From IMG/VR virus record IMGVR_UViG_3300027754_000163, positions 1 through 45,736 of that record: DNA of 45,736 nucleotides, one strand, 5' to 3'. This document shows, piece by piece, positions 34,602 through 41,763 of this stretch (positions within the stretch are counted from its first letter, which is position 1; the number at the start of each line of letters is the position of its first letter). Position numbers and translations under genes: made by a program. Source of the DNA: a virus. The notes beneath the pieces were generated by a model that worked only from the letters and a program-made list of their open reading frames with translations, did not search any database and was not told the DNA's origin.

Positions 34602-34831
34602 ATACGCTGCATCAGTGGGAGCTTGGGCAGAGCTAGAGTATGCAGATCACAATTCCTCTTACGGTTTAGTATCAGACAATAATGGTGTTCACCATGAAGC
34701 TGATACCACTTGGCGCATTTATCAAATTCCATGGGATGGCGATTGTACCTCGACGGCACCCTATACTCACAGGTCATACAGTCCACCCGTACTGGTTGTG
34801 ACGCCTGATGCTCTGATTGTTGTGGTGACAT
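34577..34831 (-). CDS. Cys-rich small protein, 84 aa
   Basis: The protein contains DCMTCEYRVPSR near 17-28, DKCAKWYQLHGEHHYC near 37-52 and NRKRNCD, a set of Cys and His that could bind zinc. It ends LMQRIWRWLCPK, amphipathic and basic. It is the first gene after a promoter and heads the operon with the HExxH and L7/L12-like genes. Similar short Cys-containing proteins are common in T4-like phages; function unknown. Confidence 0.6.
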   Translation of the reverse strand: MSPQQSEHQASQPVRVDCMTCEYRVPSRYNRHPMEFDKCAKWYQLHGEHHYCLILNRKRNCDLHTLALPKLPLMQRIWRWLCPK

Positions 34832-34849
34832 AATAGCGTTTATATATTA

Positions 34850-34878
34850 AGTCTAGCAAACTGACAACACACAGTCAA
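34850..34878 (-). promoter_or_regulatory. early sigma-70 promoter of the 84-aa gene operon
   Basis: TTGACT (34878-34873), 17-bp spacer, TGC-TAGACT (34855-34850). Here the ATG (34831) lies 18 nt after the -10, so this transcript has a short leader. Confidence 0.75.
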
Positions 34879-34928
34879 GAAAAATCTGGCCTAGGCATAT
34901 TCAGCAGAAACCAGTGTGAAACACATGC

Positions 34929-34962
34929 TGATGAAAATGGGCCCGAAGGCCCATTTTCATCA
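34929..34962 (-). terminator. 15-bp hairpin capped by a TTCG tetraloop
   Basis: On the minus strand TGATGAAAATGGGCC pairs perfectly with its complement around TTCG, closed by a C-G pair, the extra-stable cUUCGg type. It lies 26 nt after the methyltransferase stop and should end or protect that transcript. Confidence 0.8.
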
Positions 34963-34988
34963 TTCTCGCTAATAATTTAATTTCCAGG

Positions 34989-35579
34989 CTAACCTTTTTT
35001 CCGGATGATCACTTGGTAGTTGATGGCCAGGATGTCGATTTTTCTAATAAACATGTTGATGAAACTATCAATGCTCATCTTGGGTCGATCCAAGTGATGC
35101 GGCGCATGATCCCACAGGTAATCGTCCATGATCATGACTCCACCACTGCGTAGTAAGCCAAATGCCATGATGACGTCTGCTAGACTTTCTTCAGCAGTGT
35201 GACTACCGTCCACGTAGATGAAATCATACTGCTGTTTCTGCACAATCAGCTCAGCCAACGCATTGAAGCTGAGATCTGGCATCAAATTGATCGTCTGTCC
35301 TGGCTTGCACACCTCGGAAGTATTGCTGAGAAACACATTCTCCAGCGTGCGATCTTCGGTGTTAATATCAAAGTTAAACGCACTCAGTGGACTGCGAACA
35401 AACGGATCAATACAGGTAATGGTGCCAGTATCAGTCAGCAGGTTGTCCAGCATCCAGCAGGTACTGCGACCTTCAAAGCTGCCAATCTCCAGTATGCTGT
35501 TGACCGGTCCTGTGAACTGCATTACTCCTTGAAAATTCGGTATGTTGTGGCTGAACCAGTCTTGGGTAAAGTTGGGCAT
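34989..35579 (-). CDS. class I SAM-dependent methyltransferase-like protein
   Basis: The 196-residue protein shows the Rossmann methyltransferase order: motif I ILEIGSFEGRST near 29-40, the acidic residue after strand 2 in TITCIDPF near 53-60, YDFIYVDGSHTAEESLADV near 117-135, and GGVMIMDDYLW near 145-155. The IxVDGxHxxxxxxxD segment is typical of the Methyltransferase_24 group acting on small molecules or sugars. The target is unknown. It starts after TAGGAGAAAA, a strong ribosome site, and is followed by a stable terminator hairpin. Confidence 0.8.
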   Translation of the reverse strand: MPNFTQDWFSHNIPNFQGVMQFTGPVNSILEIGSFEGRSTCWMLDNLLTDTGTITCIDPFVRSPLSAFNFDINTEDRTLENVFLSNTSEVCKPGQTINLMPDLSFNALAELIVQKQQYDFIYVDGSHTAEESLADVIMAFGLLRSGGVMIMDDYLWDHAPHHLDRPKMSIDSFINMFIRKIDILAINYQVIIRKKG

Positions 35580-35642
35580 TTTTCTCCTAGTAAGACATCA
35601 GATACTGATGTCAATTGCACAAGTGACGATGAATCACCTGTC

Positions 35643-36560
35643 TTAAAAATTATCGTGGTCAATGACGCCGCAACGAAACACTGGTAGTCCTAGATCGCTC
35701 CAGCATTCCCTGATCACACTGGCACGGTCATCAAACACTGCCAGCACACTGTACTGACCCAGCACATGAGCCTCGTACAATTCCCGCTTCACGATGCTGT
35801 CACGACGACGGTCATCGGCCGCTCGCATCCACAGCTCATACCCTTCCAGCTGGACTGATCCGCCACTCTGGAATCCACATTTCTCCTGCAACCAACGATG
35901 CGTTTCAACACGAGCTCGTTCGCCGCGTCCACTCATGATCAACACCTTGACACCCTGCCGTTGCATTGCTCGCACGGTTCTCAGCACATGATCACGGGGG
36001 ATATCATTGTACACCAGATGCTCGTCATAGGGTCCGCGGTCAGTCATCTCAGCCAGTGTGCCATCAATATCCACGATGACGGCCGTGGGCAGCATGACAT
36101 CTTTATGCCAGCGTGGCATGGGCGTGGTATCACGTAACCGACCAAACTGCTTATACATTTTCTGAATCACAGCCTCACCCACCTGATCAGTACCAGTGCG
36201 AACCGCATCACGGGCAATACATTCGGCCACGCTGACGTGACGAAAGTCCATGACTTCCACAGAGTATCCCAGCCCCTCACATAATTCTTTGGTTTTAGCA
36301 AACGTGCCAGGGTTCATGTGAGTGTTGTCCACAATCACATCCACACCTGATGCCGCGGCATTAGTGATCTGAACTGCTCGCTGGACGCGAGTCTGGTTCT
36401 CGATGGCACCACTCCAGTTACGGTGACCCAGGCCATCATAGATCTCATTGCGAATACTGTCGTTGTTGACTATCACTGTGGTGAGATTGTTCCCCTGATG
36501 CTCACGAGCCCAGGTGCTCTTGCCACTGGCAGGCAGGCCGATTGTGATATATGCCGTCAT
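35643..36560 (-). CDS. pseT: polynucleotide 5'-kinase/3'-phosphatase
   Basis: The 305-residue protein matches T4 Pnkp (301) along its length. The kinase P-loop GLPASGKST is at 8-16, followed by NNDSIRNEIYDGLG. The C-terminal phosphatase has the DxDGT motif DIDGTLAEM at 164-172, then RGPYDEHL, an MSGRGERAR segment and FDDRASVIRECW. The enzyme removes 3' or cyclic 2',3' phosphates and phosphorylates 5'-OH ends, preparing cut RNA for ligation. With the Rnl1-type ligase at 23215-24336 it should form the T4-type tRNA repair pathway. Its ATG overlaps the previous gene's stop (ATGA). Confidence 0.95.
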   Translation of the reverse strand: MTAYITIGLPASGKSTWAREHQGNNLTTVIVNNDSIRNEIYDGLGHRNWSGAIENQTRVQRAVQITNAAASGVDVIVDNTHMNPGTFAKTKELCEGLGYSVEVMDFRHVSVAECIARDAVRTGTDQVGEAVIQKMYKQFGRLRDTTPMPRWHKDVMLPTAVIVDIDGTLAEMTDRGPYDEHLVYNDIPRDHVLRTVRAMQRQGVKVLIMSGRGERARVETHRWLQEKCGFQSGGSVQLEGYELWMRAADDRRRDSIVKRELYEAHVLGQYSVLAVFDDRASVIRECWSDLGLPVFRCGVIDHDNF

Positions 36561-36877
36561 GAGTTTTCTCCGAATTCTTTATGTAGCCGCTGATAGTCAG
36601 CCAGCCGATATGCCCTTTGCTTATCCGCAACATCCTGCTCAGCAGCCAGTTCCTCGGCAGTCATTGCTGATGTGTATTCCAAATTGATTCGCAGGCTGGG
36701 CACGGGCTGGCATGGCTCAAAATGTTCGTCTATGCTGACAGAGGTTTCAGCAGTGTTCACATGCAAGCCATGTAGACTTTTTTTCACAGCCAGCAGTTCT
36801 CGTATGGCAGTGTCTAGGCTGCAATCTGTGATATCCAGTTGCAAGGTGCGATGTTTCAATCTGGGGTTGGCGTCCAT
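36557..36877 (-). CDS. hypothetical protein upstream of pseT, 106 aa
   Basis: The ATG at 36877 (MDANPRLKHRTLQLDITDCS) lies 6 nt after TATACT, so the transcript seems leaderless. The protein has a helix with IRELLAVKKSLHGLHVN, a central strand region and a C-terminal charged helix (AEELAAEQDVADKQRAYRLADYQRLH). The stop overlaps the pseT ATG, so it heads the pseT operon. No family is recognised. Confidence 0.65.
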   Translation of the reverse strand: MDANPRLKHRTLQLDITDCSLDTAIRELLAVKKSLHGLHVNTAETSVSIDEHFEPCQPVPSLRINLEYTSAMTAEELAAEQDVADKQRAYRLADYQRLHKEFGENS

Positions 36878-36883
36878 AAACAA

Positions 36884-36912
36884 AGTATAGCAAACCATGT
36901 CACGTATGTCAA
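36884..36912 (-). promoter_or_regulatory. early sigma-70 promoter, leaderless type (pseT operon)
   Basis: TTGACA (36912-36907), 17-bp spacer, TGC-TATACT (36889-36884), 6 nt, then ATG at 36877. The -35 overlaps the end of the upstream gene. Confidence 0.85.
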
Positions 36913-37253
36913 TCACCGCTGTTCATTGCGGAATGTATCCTTCCCTGCGGAGCAGCAGCTTCTGAAGTCAGCAACATACGCAGTTCATGGACGTGACTCA
37001 AATCTTTCAGTGCCTCCTGTATTTCAGGGGACGACAGGTCCATCATGAAAAGCACTCGTGATGTGGCGATCATGCCGTCGATCAAAGACACTGCAATACC
37101 AATTGCAGAATTACACTGCGTCGATGTTTGTGCGGCATTGGCGCAAATTATTGATTGGAAAAGGTCAGGTGCGTCAGAAGCCAACATTTGATCTATATCA
37201 GCAACTTCGCATCTGAGCCGCTCGTTGGGAAACATGGATGTCTTATCGATCAT
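36909..37253 (-). CDS. hypothetical protein, 114 aa
   Basis: The ATG at 37253 lies 6 nt after TAGACT, so the mRNA is predicted to be leaderless. The sequence is MIDKTSMFPNERLRCEVADI, with helices around SAIGIAVSLIDGMIATSRVLFMM and IQEALKDLSHVHELRMLLTS, and no recognisable motif. It is a single-gene unit placed directly before the pseT promoter. Function unknown. Confidence 0.6.
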   Translation of the reverse strand: MIDKTSMFPNERLRCEVADIDQMLASDAPDLFQSIICANAAQTSTQCNSAIGIAVSLIDGMIATSRVLFMMDLSSPEIQEALKDLSHVHELRMLLTSEAAAPQGRIHSAMNSGD

Positions 37254-37259
37254 ATAATC

Positions 37260-37288
37260 AGTCTAACATCTGAGCCCTGAGATGTCAA
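37260..37288 (-). promoter_or_regulatory. early sigma-70 promoter, leaderless type (114-aa gene)
   Basis: TTGACA (37288-37283), 17-bp spacer, TAGACT (37265-37260), 6 nt, ATG at 37253. Confidence 0.78.
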
Positions 37289-37310
37289 CCACCAGGTAAT
37301 CATTGGTGAT

Positions 37311-37514
37311 TCATAGCCATTTCAGGGCGAACACTATCGACCACTGATCAGAAATGATCCAGTGGTATCCATCATTCCAGTGTTCTTGTGGAGGAATATT
37401 ATCAGCAATCCATTGCTGGATTTCCAGCAACCGGGCAATGGGTTCACCCTGGTGGGAAAACCAATGTGTGCGAGGGTTACCTATTTGGGGCAGGGTAATT
37501 TTATTCAGCGTCAT
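37311..37514 (-). CDS. small paralogue D of a four-gene array, 67 aa
   Basis: The ATG at 37514 (MTLNKITLPQIGN) overlaps the stop of the preceding paralogue in an ATGA arrangement. The C-terminus HWIISDQWSIVFALKWL is nearly the same as that of the neighbour (HWIISDQWALIFSLRWL). The family shares MT(L/I)xxI at the start and a hydrophobic strand ending LRW/LKW at the very end. No known family is recognised. It is the last gene of the array. Confidence 0.65.
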   Translation of the reverse strand: MTLNKITLPQIGNPRTHWFSHQGEPIARLLEIQQWIADNIPPQEHWNDGYHWIISDQWSIVFALKWL

Positions 37515-37720
37515 AGCCATCTCAGTGAGAAAATCAATGCCCACTGGTCAGAAATGATCCAGTGAACGCCGTCATTATGGTAATCTCGCAGTGCGACCAA
37601 CCTATTAGCACGGACCCAGTCCTGTACTGCTAATGTCCGTTCCAGGGAATCCTCGTCGCGATAGCGAAAACAGTGAGTCAGAGAGTTAGTAGCCGCGATA
37701 TCGATTTGGACCAGTGTCAT
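37511..37720 (-). CDS. small paralogue C of a four-gene array, 69 aa
   Basis: The ATG at 37720 (MTLVQIDIAATNSL) shares a TAATG overlap with the preceding gene. The protein ends VHWIISDQWALIFSLRWL, very close to paralogue D, and has a central helical part (DSLERTLAVQDWVRANRL). The strong similarity to D over the last 18 residues shows a recent duplication. Function unknown. Confidence 0.65.
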   Translation of the reverse strand: MTLVQIDIAATNSLTHCFRYRDEDSLERTLAVQDWVRANRLVALRDYHNDGVHWIISDQWALIFSLRWL

Positions 37721-37926
37721 TACCCCCACCTTAGTATAAACAGTACGGCGTGATCTGGATTCACAAAGGAATACACCCACACAGATCCACGTAAGCTCAG
37801 ATATCTACGCCAGATCCCAGATTCTGGCGGTTGGGAGTTTGACGTTCTGGGACCCAGTGTTTCTAAGCACCATTCCTGAGCTTTATTTTGATTGTGCTGA
37901 CCATGCGGTATTTTGACGATGGTCAT
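37720..37926 (-). CDS. small paralogue B of a four-gene array, 68 aa
   Basis: The ATG at 37926 (MTIVKIPHGQHNQNKAQEWC) overlaps the preceding stop (ATGA). The C-terminus WVYSFVNPDHAVLFILRWG has the same end as the other members, with NPDHA before the hydrophobic strand. The middle is Arg/Pro-rich (LGPRTSNSQPPESGIW). It is a diverged member. Function unknown. Confidence 0.6.
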   Translation of the reverse strand: MTIVKIPHGQHNQNKAQEWCLETLGPRTSNSQPPESGIWRRYLSLRGSVWVYSFVNPDHAVLFILRWG

Positions 37927-38162
37927 TTCGACCACCTCAGTATAAACATCATTGCATCATCTGATTTCTCGAAAGTGAATACTGCAAAATCCACCATACT
38001 GGTTTTGTTGCTGTGATATTGCTGCCACCGATGGTTCACGGTCAGCAGGGTCATCCAGGCGGAGACTTCTGGCCGCAATAATCTGCGCCAACTCACTGGC
38101 CCGCGTCGGGTCAGCATAAACACTGACGTGTTACTCAGTGGAACCTTTATGCGAGTGGGCAT
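37923..38162 (-). CDS. small paralogue A of a four-gene array, 79 aa
   Basis: The ATG at 38162 starts MPTRIKVPLSNTSVFMLTRR, 6 nt after the stop of the phosphoesterase gene, so it is read as part of that transcript. The C-terminus DFAVFTFEKSDDAMMFILRW matches paralogue B (SFVNPDHAVLFILRW) in spacing. The rest is not clearly similar. Function unknown. Confidence 0.6.
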   Translation of the reverse strand: MPTRIKVPLSNTSVFMLTRRGPVSWRRLLRPEVSAWMTLLTVNHRWQQYHSNKTSMVDFAVFTFEKSDDAMMFILRWSK

Positions 38163-38168
38163 ATACTA

Positions 38169-38891
38169 TCACCAGTCAATTGGTTTAATAGTGAGTTCGC
38201 CAGTGACTGTATCCATCAGGGCAACATCCCTGAGATTAGTGTCCAGACACAGGTCAGCGCCATTCCACCGAGGTGCGTGGTCGGATGAATGACCCACAAT
38301 CTGACGCACTCCGGGCAGCGAACGATACTCTGTGCGCCAGTCCTGCCAGGTGATACCACCAATACCACGGCCGCCACGAGACTGGCCAGCTTGCAGGATA
38401 GGATCATAAATTCCTGCGGCATAGTTGTCAGCAGTGCGCTGATTCAGCCGAGTAAAGTATGGTTCACTGAGGTCAGCTCCCCAGCTGACATGGCTGGGGT
38501 TGAGGCCAGCGTGGCTGATCACGGTGAGCTGATCAGCGTGCTGTATGGTATGTAACCATTTGGTGCGCTGGGTGATCCAGTTGGTGGGCATCTGCTCGGA
38601 TATCATCTGATGCTTGGCATTGTTGTAGCCACTGCACATATGTTGTTCAGCACCGTGACCAAAATATTGGATGTCATGATTGCCAGCCAACAGAATATTT
38701 CTGGGGTCAGTGCTAAGGTGATTCAGCCACAGCGCCGCACGATACCAGTGATTGGGCGAGAATGCGAACTCAAAACTGTCCCAGTAATCTCCTAGCCAGA
38801 TATTATGACGGGCATCGGGATACTGTTTAAGAATCTTGTCAGCGATGTCTATTTTTTCATGAATATCGGGTATTATAAGATCGTAACTCAT
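38169..38891 (-). CDS. calcineurin-like metallophosphoesterase, 240 aa
   Basis: The ATG at 38891 (MSYDLIIPDIHEKID) lies 6 nt after TATAAT. The five phosphoesterase motifs are all present: DIH at 9-11, LGDYWDS near 33-39, AGNHD near 69-73, ISHAG near 126-130 and GHSSDH near 200. Such enzymes use two metal ions to cleave phosphoesters of proteins, nucleotides or nucleic acids. The substrate is unknown; the compact single-domain form resembles the PP2A-like group of phage phosphatases. The four-paralogue array follows 6 nt later on the same transcript. Confidence 0.88.
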   Translation of the reverse strand: MSYDLIIPDIHEKIDIADKILKQYPDARHNIWLGDYWDSFEFAFSPNHWYRAALWLNHLSTDPRNILLAGNHDIQYFGHGAEQHMCSGYNNAKHQMISEQMPTNWITQRTKWLHTIQHADQLTVISHAGLNPSHVSWGADLSEPYFTRLNQRTADNYAAGIYDPILQAGQSRGGRGIGGITWQDWRTEYRSLPGVRQIVGHSSDHAPRWNGADLCLDTNLRDVALMDTVTGELTIKPIDW

Positions 38892-38897
38892 ACTAGT

Positions 38898-38903
38898 ATT
38901 ATA
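38898..38903 (-). promoter_or_regulatory. extended -10 promoter, leaderless type (phosphoesterase gene)
   Basis: TG-T-TATAAT (38903-38898) with 6 nt to ATG at 38891. No good -35 is seen (TAGACG is 15 bp away), so it relies on the extended -10. Confidence 0.65.
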
Positions 38904-38909
38904 ACACAA

Positions 38910-39293
38910 TCACTTATCGTCTACCACCCAAGTGGTCAAGAATCTTGACATGTCGCCATCACACATGGTCATCCACATGTTCTCAGTTTCTCCATATAAC
39001 CATAATGCGCCGATGTAGTTGCCACCATGGGCATTACCAAACACTTCAACAGCCCAGGGGCATCTGAGTTTTATCAATTGCAGGTAGGCGCGACTGTTTT
39101 CCACATGATGCTGTGACCATCTCCGCATCCTGGGCGAAAATCTGGGTGACGAGACGATTTGCTTACAGCCAGCAACTGTCAGTTGCAAGCTGTCATGCAA
39201 ATTGGGGTTCCACCACCAGAGGTTAGTGGCCAGTTTCATGGGCAATTGACTATCTTCAGCCCACAACTGCTCAGTGAATTCTGTGCGAGTCAT
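38910..39293 (-). CDS. hypothetical protein, 127 aa
   Basis: MTRTEFTEQLWAEDSQLPMK starts at 39293, where the ATG overlaps the preceding stop (ATGA). The sequence is aromatic-rich (NLWWWNPNLHD) and includes RPRMRRWSQHHVENS-like basic parts, then VEVFGNAHGGNYIGALWLYG. No family is recognised. It ends just before the phosphoesterase promoter. Confidence 0.6.
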   Translation of the reverse strand: MTRTEFTEQLWAEDSQLPMKLATNLWWWNPNLHDSLQLTVAGCKQIVSSPRFSPRMRRWSQHHVENSRAYLQLIKLRCPWAVEVFGNAHGGNYIGALWLYGETENMWMTMCDGDMSRFLTTWVVDDK

Positions 39294-39574
39294 GGATAAA
39301 TCTGGGTGCCAGTATCCATCAACACCACAGTGAAGTCTTGTGATGAGAACTGATCATTGAGTTTGCGAGCCAGGTTGCAAGCATGGCCTGGATTGCTGAA
39401 GCTGACCTTGCGGTATTTAGGGCCAGGGTAACTAATCAGAGTGTTGATACTGCGTAGGTTTATGGGCCGGTTCTGGTAGAACACAGCCCATATACCATCG
39501 CTGGCTAATACCTGATTACTCTGGTATAATCCCTCACTGTGTTCTGATAGTATTGTAGGTTTGGGACGGCTCAT
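39290..39574 (-). CDS. hypothetical protein, 94 aa
   Basis: The ATG at 39574 (MSRPKPTILSEHSEGLY) follows AAAGG. It contains VSFSNPGHACNLARKLNDQF, which resembles SFVNPDHAVLFILRW of small paralogue B in spacing of the NPxHA block. It may be a distant member of the same family, but the match is short. It is coupled to the downstream 127-aa gene by ATGA. Confidence 0.55.
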   Translation of the reverse strand: MSRPKPTILSEHSEGLYQSNQVLASDGIWAVFYQNRPINLRSINTLISYPGPKYRKVSFSNPGHACNLARKLNDQFSSQDFTVVLMDTGTQIYP

Positions 39575-39612
39575 AATAAATACCTTTGTTTCAGTGGTAT
39601 TTAGCTTGTGGT

Positions 39613-40095
39613 CTAAATCTGCCCGCCCTGAGCTTGAAGTTGATCCCAGGCAGCTTGCATCAGTTCGAGTGAGGTAAACGGTCCCATATACTGATTGCGC
39701 CGGATGGCCAGCAGCTTAGGACACCAAACTCGGGTCCAGCCAGAGGTAATTTGATTTACAATATAGAAACCAGCACATCGTTTGCTACGGCTGTCAGGTT
39801 CGGTGGTGTACAGAGGCAACTGAAGCTGAATATCCCATTCAGCATTATAGGCCGCAGTACGAGTTGGGTAATCCAATGCATCATTGGTGGCTGGCGACAC
39901 TGCGGCGGAATACTTCACAAACTCCACTGGATATTTGCGCTGTAGATCTTCCAGCCGAGCAAATCGTTCGGTCACACTACCCTGCTTCATCACCACGCCG
40001 TCAGCATCGATCTCGATATTGCCCACTTTTTCGCCATCTGATTGCACAATCCAGAAACTATCAGTTACATTCTTGGCTATTAACTTTTTATTCAT
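39613..40095 (-). CDS. hypothetical protein, 160 aa
   Basis: The ATG at 40095 (MNKKLIAKNVTDSFWIVQSDG) overlaps the exonuclease stop (ATGA). It starts with a beta-rich unit (EKVGNIEIDADGVVMKQGSVTERFARLEDLQRKY) and continues with a C-terminal region containing CAGFYIVNQITSGWTRVWCPK and YMGPFTSLELMQAAWDQL. No family is recognised. Coupling to the exonuclease suggests co-expression early in infection. Confidence 0.65.
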   Translation of the reverse strand: MNKKLIAKNVTDSFWIVQSDGEKVGNIEIDADGVVMKQGSVTERFARLEDLQRKYPVEFVKYSAAVSPATNDALDYPTRTAAYNAEWDIQLQLPLYTTEPDSRSKRCAGFYIVNQITSGWTRVWCPKLLAIRRNQYMGPFTSLELMQAAWDQLQAQGGQI

Positions 40096-41084
40096 TTTCG
40101 CTCCAGGCCAGCACTGAGTATCTGACCCCATATTACTGAATTATCACTGATTTTTTTAAGATCATATTTACCACAGAACTTCAGGAAGTGGGTACCAATC
40201 TGTGTGCGGTTTGGCTCAGCCTGCGCGGTGGCAATGGTCTGAGCGATCTGCACACGAATTTCAGCTGGCTGAGCAGTGAGGTCCACCAATATTCGATTAC
40301 GTTCATAATCATCCAGCACACGGTGCTCAGTGTCATTGTGATCAGTCCAGCGTTGCAACATCATGTTGTTCCATGCCCAACCACGCTCATTACGGTCAGC
40401 AAATGCGTCAGTCAATCCTACTTTGTTCTTGGTGCTTTTGGTACGCACACCAGGGTATGCGCTGAATACATTGTCGCTGACATCACCACGCATACACTTT
40501 TCAAACAACAACCAGGCTGGATCTGGCGCAGGCTTGGCTTCACCGGTTTTCTTATCCTTTACTGGCTTGCCAATGCCGTTGAACACACCCTGCATGGTGG
40601 TCAGTTCATCACTGATTCCATTGTACTGCTGCACATTCACAGCCAGCAACTGAGCATAATCGCCATCACTGCTTACAATCACATGATTGTCATCAGGATG
40701 CGTCTGAACCCAGCCAGCAATGAGGTCATCAGCTTCCAGCACTGGATTTTGCAACACAGTGCAATTGGTACGCTGTCTGAGAAATGCTGCTAATGCGTCG
40801 TTGGCATCCCAGAACATCTGACTCTCAACCTGCTCAGCCACTGTGGCCACCGCACGAGCTTCGCTGCGATTGCGCTTATATGGTGCATAATAATCTTTGC
40901 GCCAGCTGCGACCTTCCAGAGCAACCACCAAATGATTACTATTCCGCTCGCGCCAGCATTTGAATATACTGCTCAGGGTCACGTGCATTGCCATGGCTAC
41001 CTTTTCCTCGGCAGATTGCGCACGATGTGTCGCATGTCTGGCTCGGTAGAACGTGTTGGCAAGATCTATGATGCAAAAGTTCAT
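40092..41084 (-). CDS. rnh: 5'-3' exonuclease / flap nuclease (T4 RNase H-like)
   Basis: The 330-residue protein has the FEN-type PIN fold order: FCIIDLANTFYRARH at the N-terminus with the first Asp, EADDLIAGW at 117-125, SSDGDYAQLL at 138-147 and MRGDVSDNVFSAYPGV near 205-220, carrying the acidic residues that bind Mg ions. T4 RNase H (305) is the nearest functional relative and removes RNA primers and flaps during lagging-strand synthesis. The ATG is 6 nt after TATAAT, so the transcript is leaderless. Confidence 0.88.
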   Translation of the reverse strand: MNFCIIDLANTFYRARHATHRAQSAEEKVAMAMHVTLSSIFKCWRERNSNHLVVALEGRSWRKDYYAPYKRNRSEARAVATVAEQVESQMFWDANDALAAFLRQRTNCTVLQNPVLEADDLIAGWVQTHPDDNHVIVSSDGDYAQLLAVNVQQYNGISDELTTMQGVFNGIGKPVKDKKTGEAKPAPDPAWLLFEKCMRGDVSDNVFSAYPGVRTKSTKNKVGLTDAFADRNERGWAWNNMMLQRWTDHNDTEHRVLDDYERNRILVDLTAQPAEIRVQIAQTIATAQAEPNRTQIGTHFLKFCGKYDLKKISDNSVIWGQILSAGLERK

Positions 41085-41090
41085 ACTAGT

Positions 41091-41119
41091 ATTATAGCAA
41101 GATTGAAATCCAATGTCAA
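41091..41119 (-). promoter_or_regulatory. early sigma-70 promoter, leaderless type (exonuclease gene)
   Basis: TTGACA (41119-41114), 17-bp spacer, TGC-TATAAT (41096-41091), 6 nt, ATG at 41084. The -35 lies inside the end of the next gene. Confidence 0.88.
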
Positions 41120-41562
41120 CTGGCGGCGTAACGACCGCCGCCCAGGGGAGTTTTCTTAGTGGGTTTATTGTCGGGATCCGCCATGCTCTGTTCGTAGGTT
41201 TCCATCACAACATTGCGGCATACCGTCTGGAACCACTGATCCACGATTTGCTCGTCATTGGTGCCCTGATAACCCAGCTGCATCAGCTGCTTTACAAACA
41301 CATCATTCCACTCCAGTTCAAAGCTGCCCAGCGTGGGATTAGCAGTATCAATATCCAGTTGCAACACAGTGACATAAGGTTTACCGTCAGCCGTGGCCTG
41401 ATCTTTGGCGCTGAGCGGCACTGGCAGCACGATCTTCTCGGATCGAGGTTTATGTGGCTTTCTGGCTGGCATTTCACTGCCACCACGTAGTTGTGCAACT
41501 CCAGCCTGTGCTGGTGGTTCTCCAGGGTGGGGTTTCAACCAATTGCGAATCTTTTCAAACAT
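41116..41562 (-). CDS. hypothetical protein, 148 aa
   Basis: MFEKIRNWLKPHPGEPPAQA starts at 41562, next to the stop of the upstream 66-aa gene. The N-terminal 45 residues are Pro/Lys/Arg-rich and probably disordered; the centre (YVTVLQLDIDTANPTLGSFELEWNDVFVKQLMQLGY) is a folded strand-helix unit. The end is basic and disordered. No family is recognised. It is the third gene of the queE operon. Confidence 0.6.
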   Translation of the reverse strand: MFEKIRNWLKPHPGEPPAQAGVAQLRGGSEMPARKPHKPRSEKIVLPVPLSAKDQATADGKPYVTVLQLDIDTANPTLGSFELEWNDVFVKQLMQLGYQGTNDEQIVDQWFQTVCRNVVMETYEQSMADPDNKPTKKTPLGGGRYAAS

Positions 41563-41763
41563 TTACCATCCTCCCACAAGCCGTGCGCCACCCAGCTGAA
41601 TCAACAGCTGACCCTGGCTATCTGCTTGTATTGTTTTAACGCCTTGGTGATAGATGTCACCTTCGTCGTATCCAGTCTTAAATCTGGTTTCCACTAGGAT
41701 TTCTGCGGTGTCTGGATACTGTGACAACATGGTTTGGAGATCTAACACTGTGGTGATTGTCAT
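41563..41763 (-). CDS. small hypothetical protein, 66 aa
   Basis: The ATG at 41763 shares its A with the queE stop (TAATG). The protein reads MTITTVLDLQTMLSQYPDTAEILVETRF, then GVKTIQADSQGQLLIQLGGARLVGG, a small strand/helix fold. No family is recognised; it is translationally coupled to queE. Confidence 0.6.
   Translation of the reverse strand: MTITTVLDLQTMLSQYPDTAEILVETRFKTGYDEGDIYHQGVKTIQADSQGQLLIQLGGARLVGGW

Noticed and set aside
39575-39590. Plus-strand AATAAATACC resembling a late promoter
   Set aside because: No plus-strand gene follows; it lies just upstream of a minus-strand gene and only minus-strand genes occupy the next 3 kb.
40188-40793. 201-residue plus-strand frame over the exonuclease gene
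   Set aside because: Antisense to a gene with clear nuclease motifs; no promoter or ribosome site.
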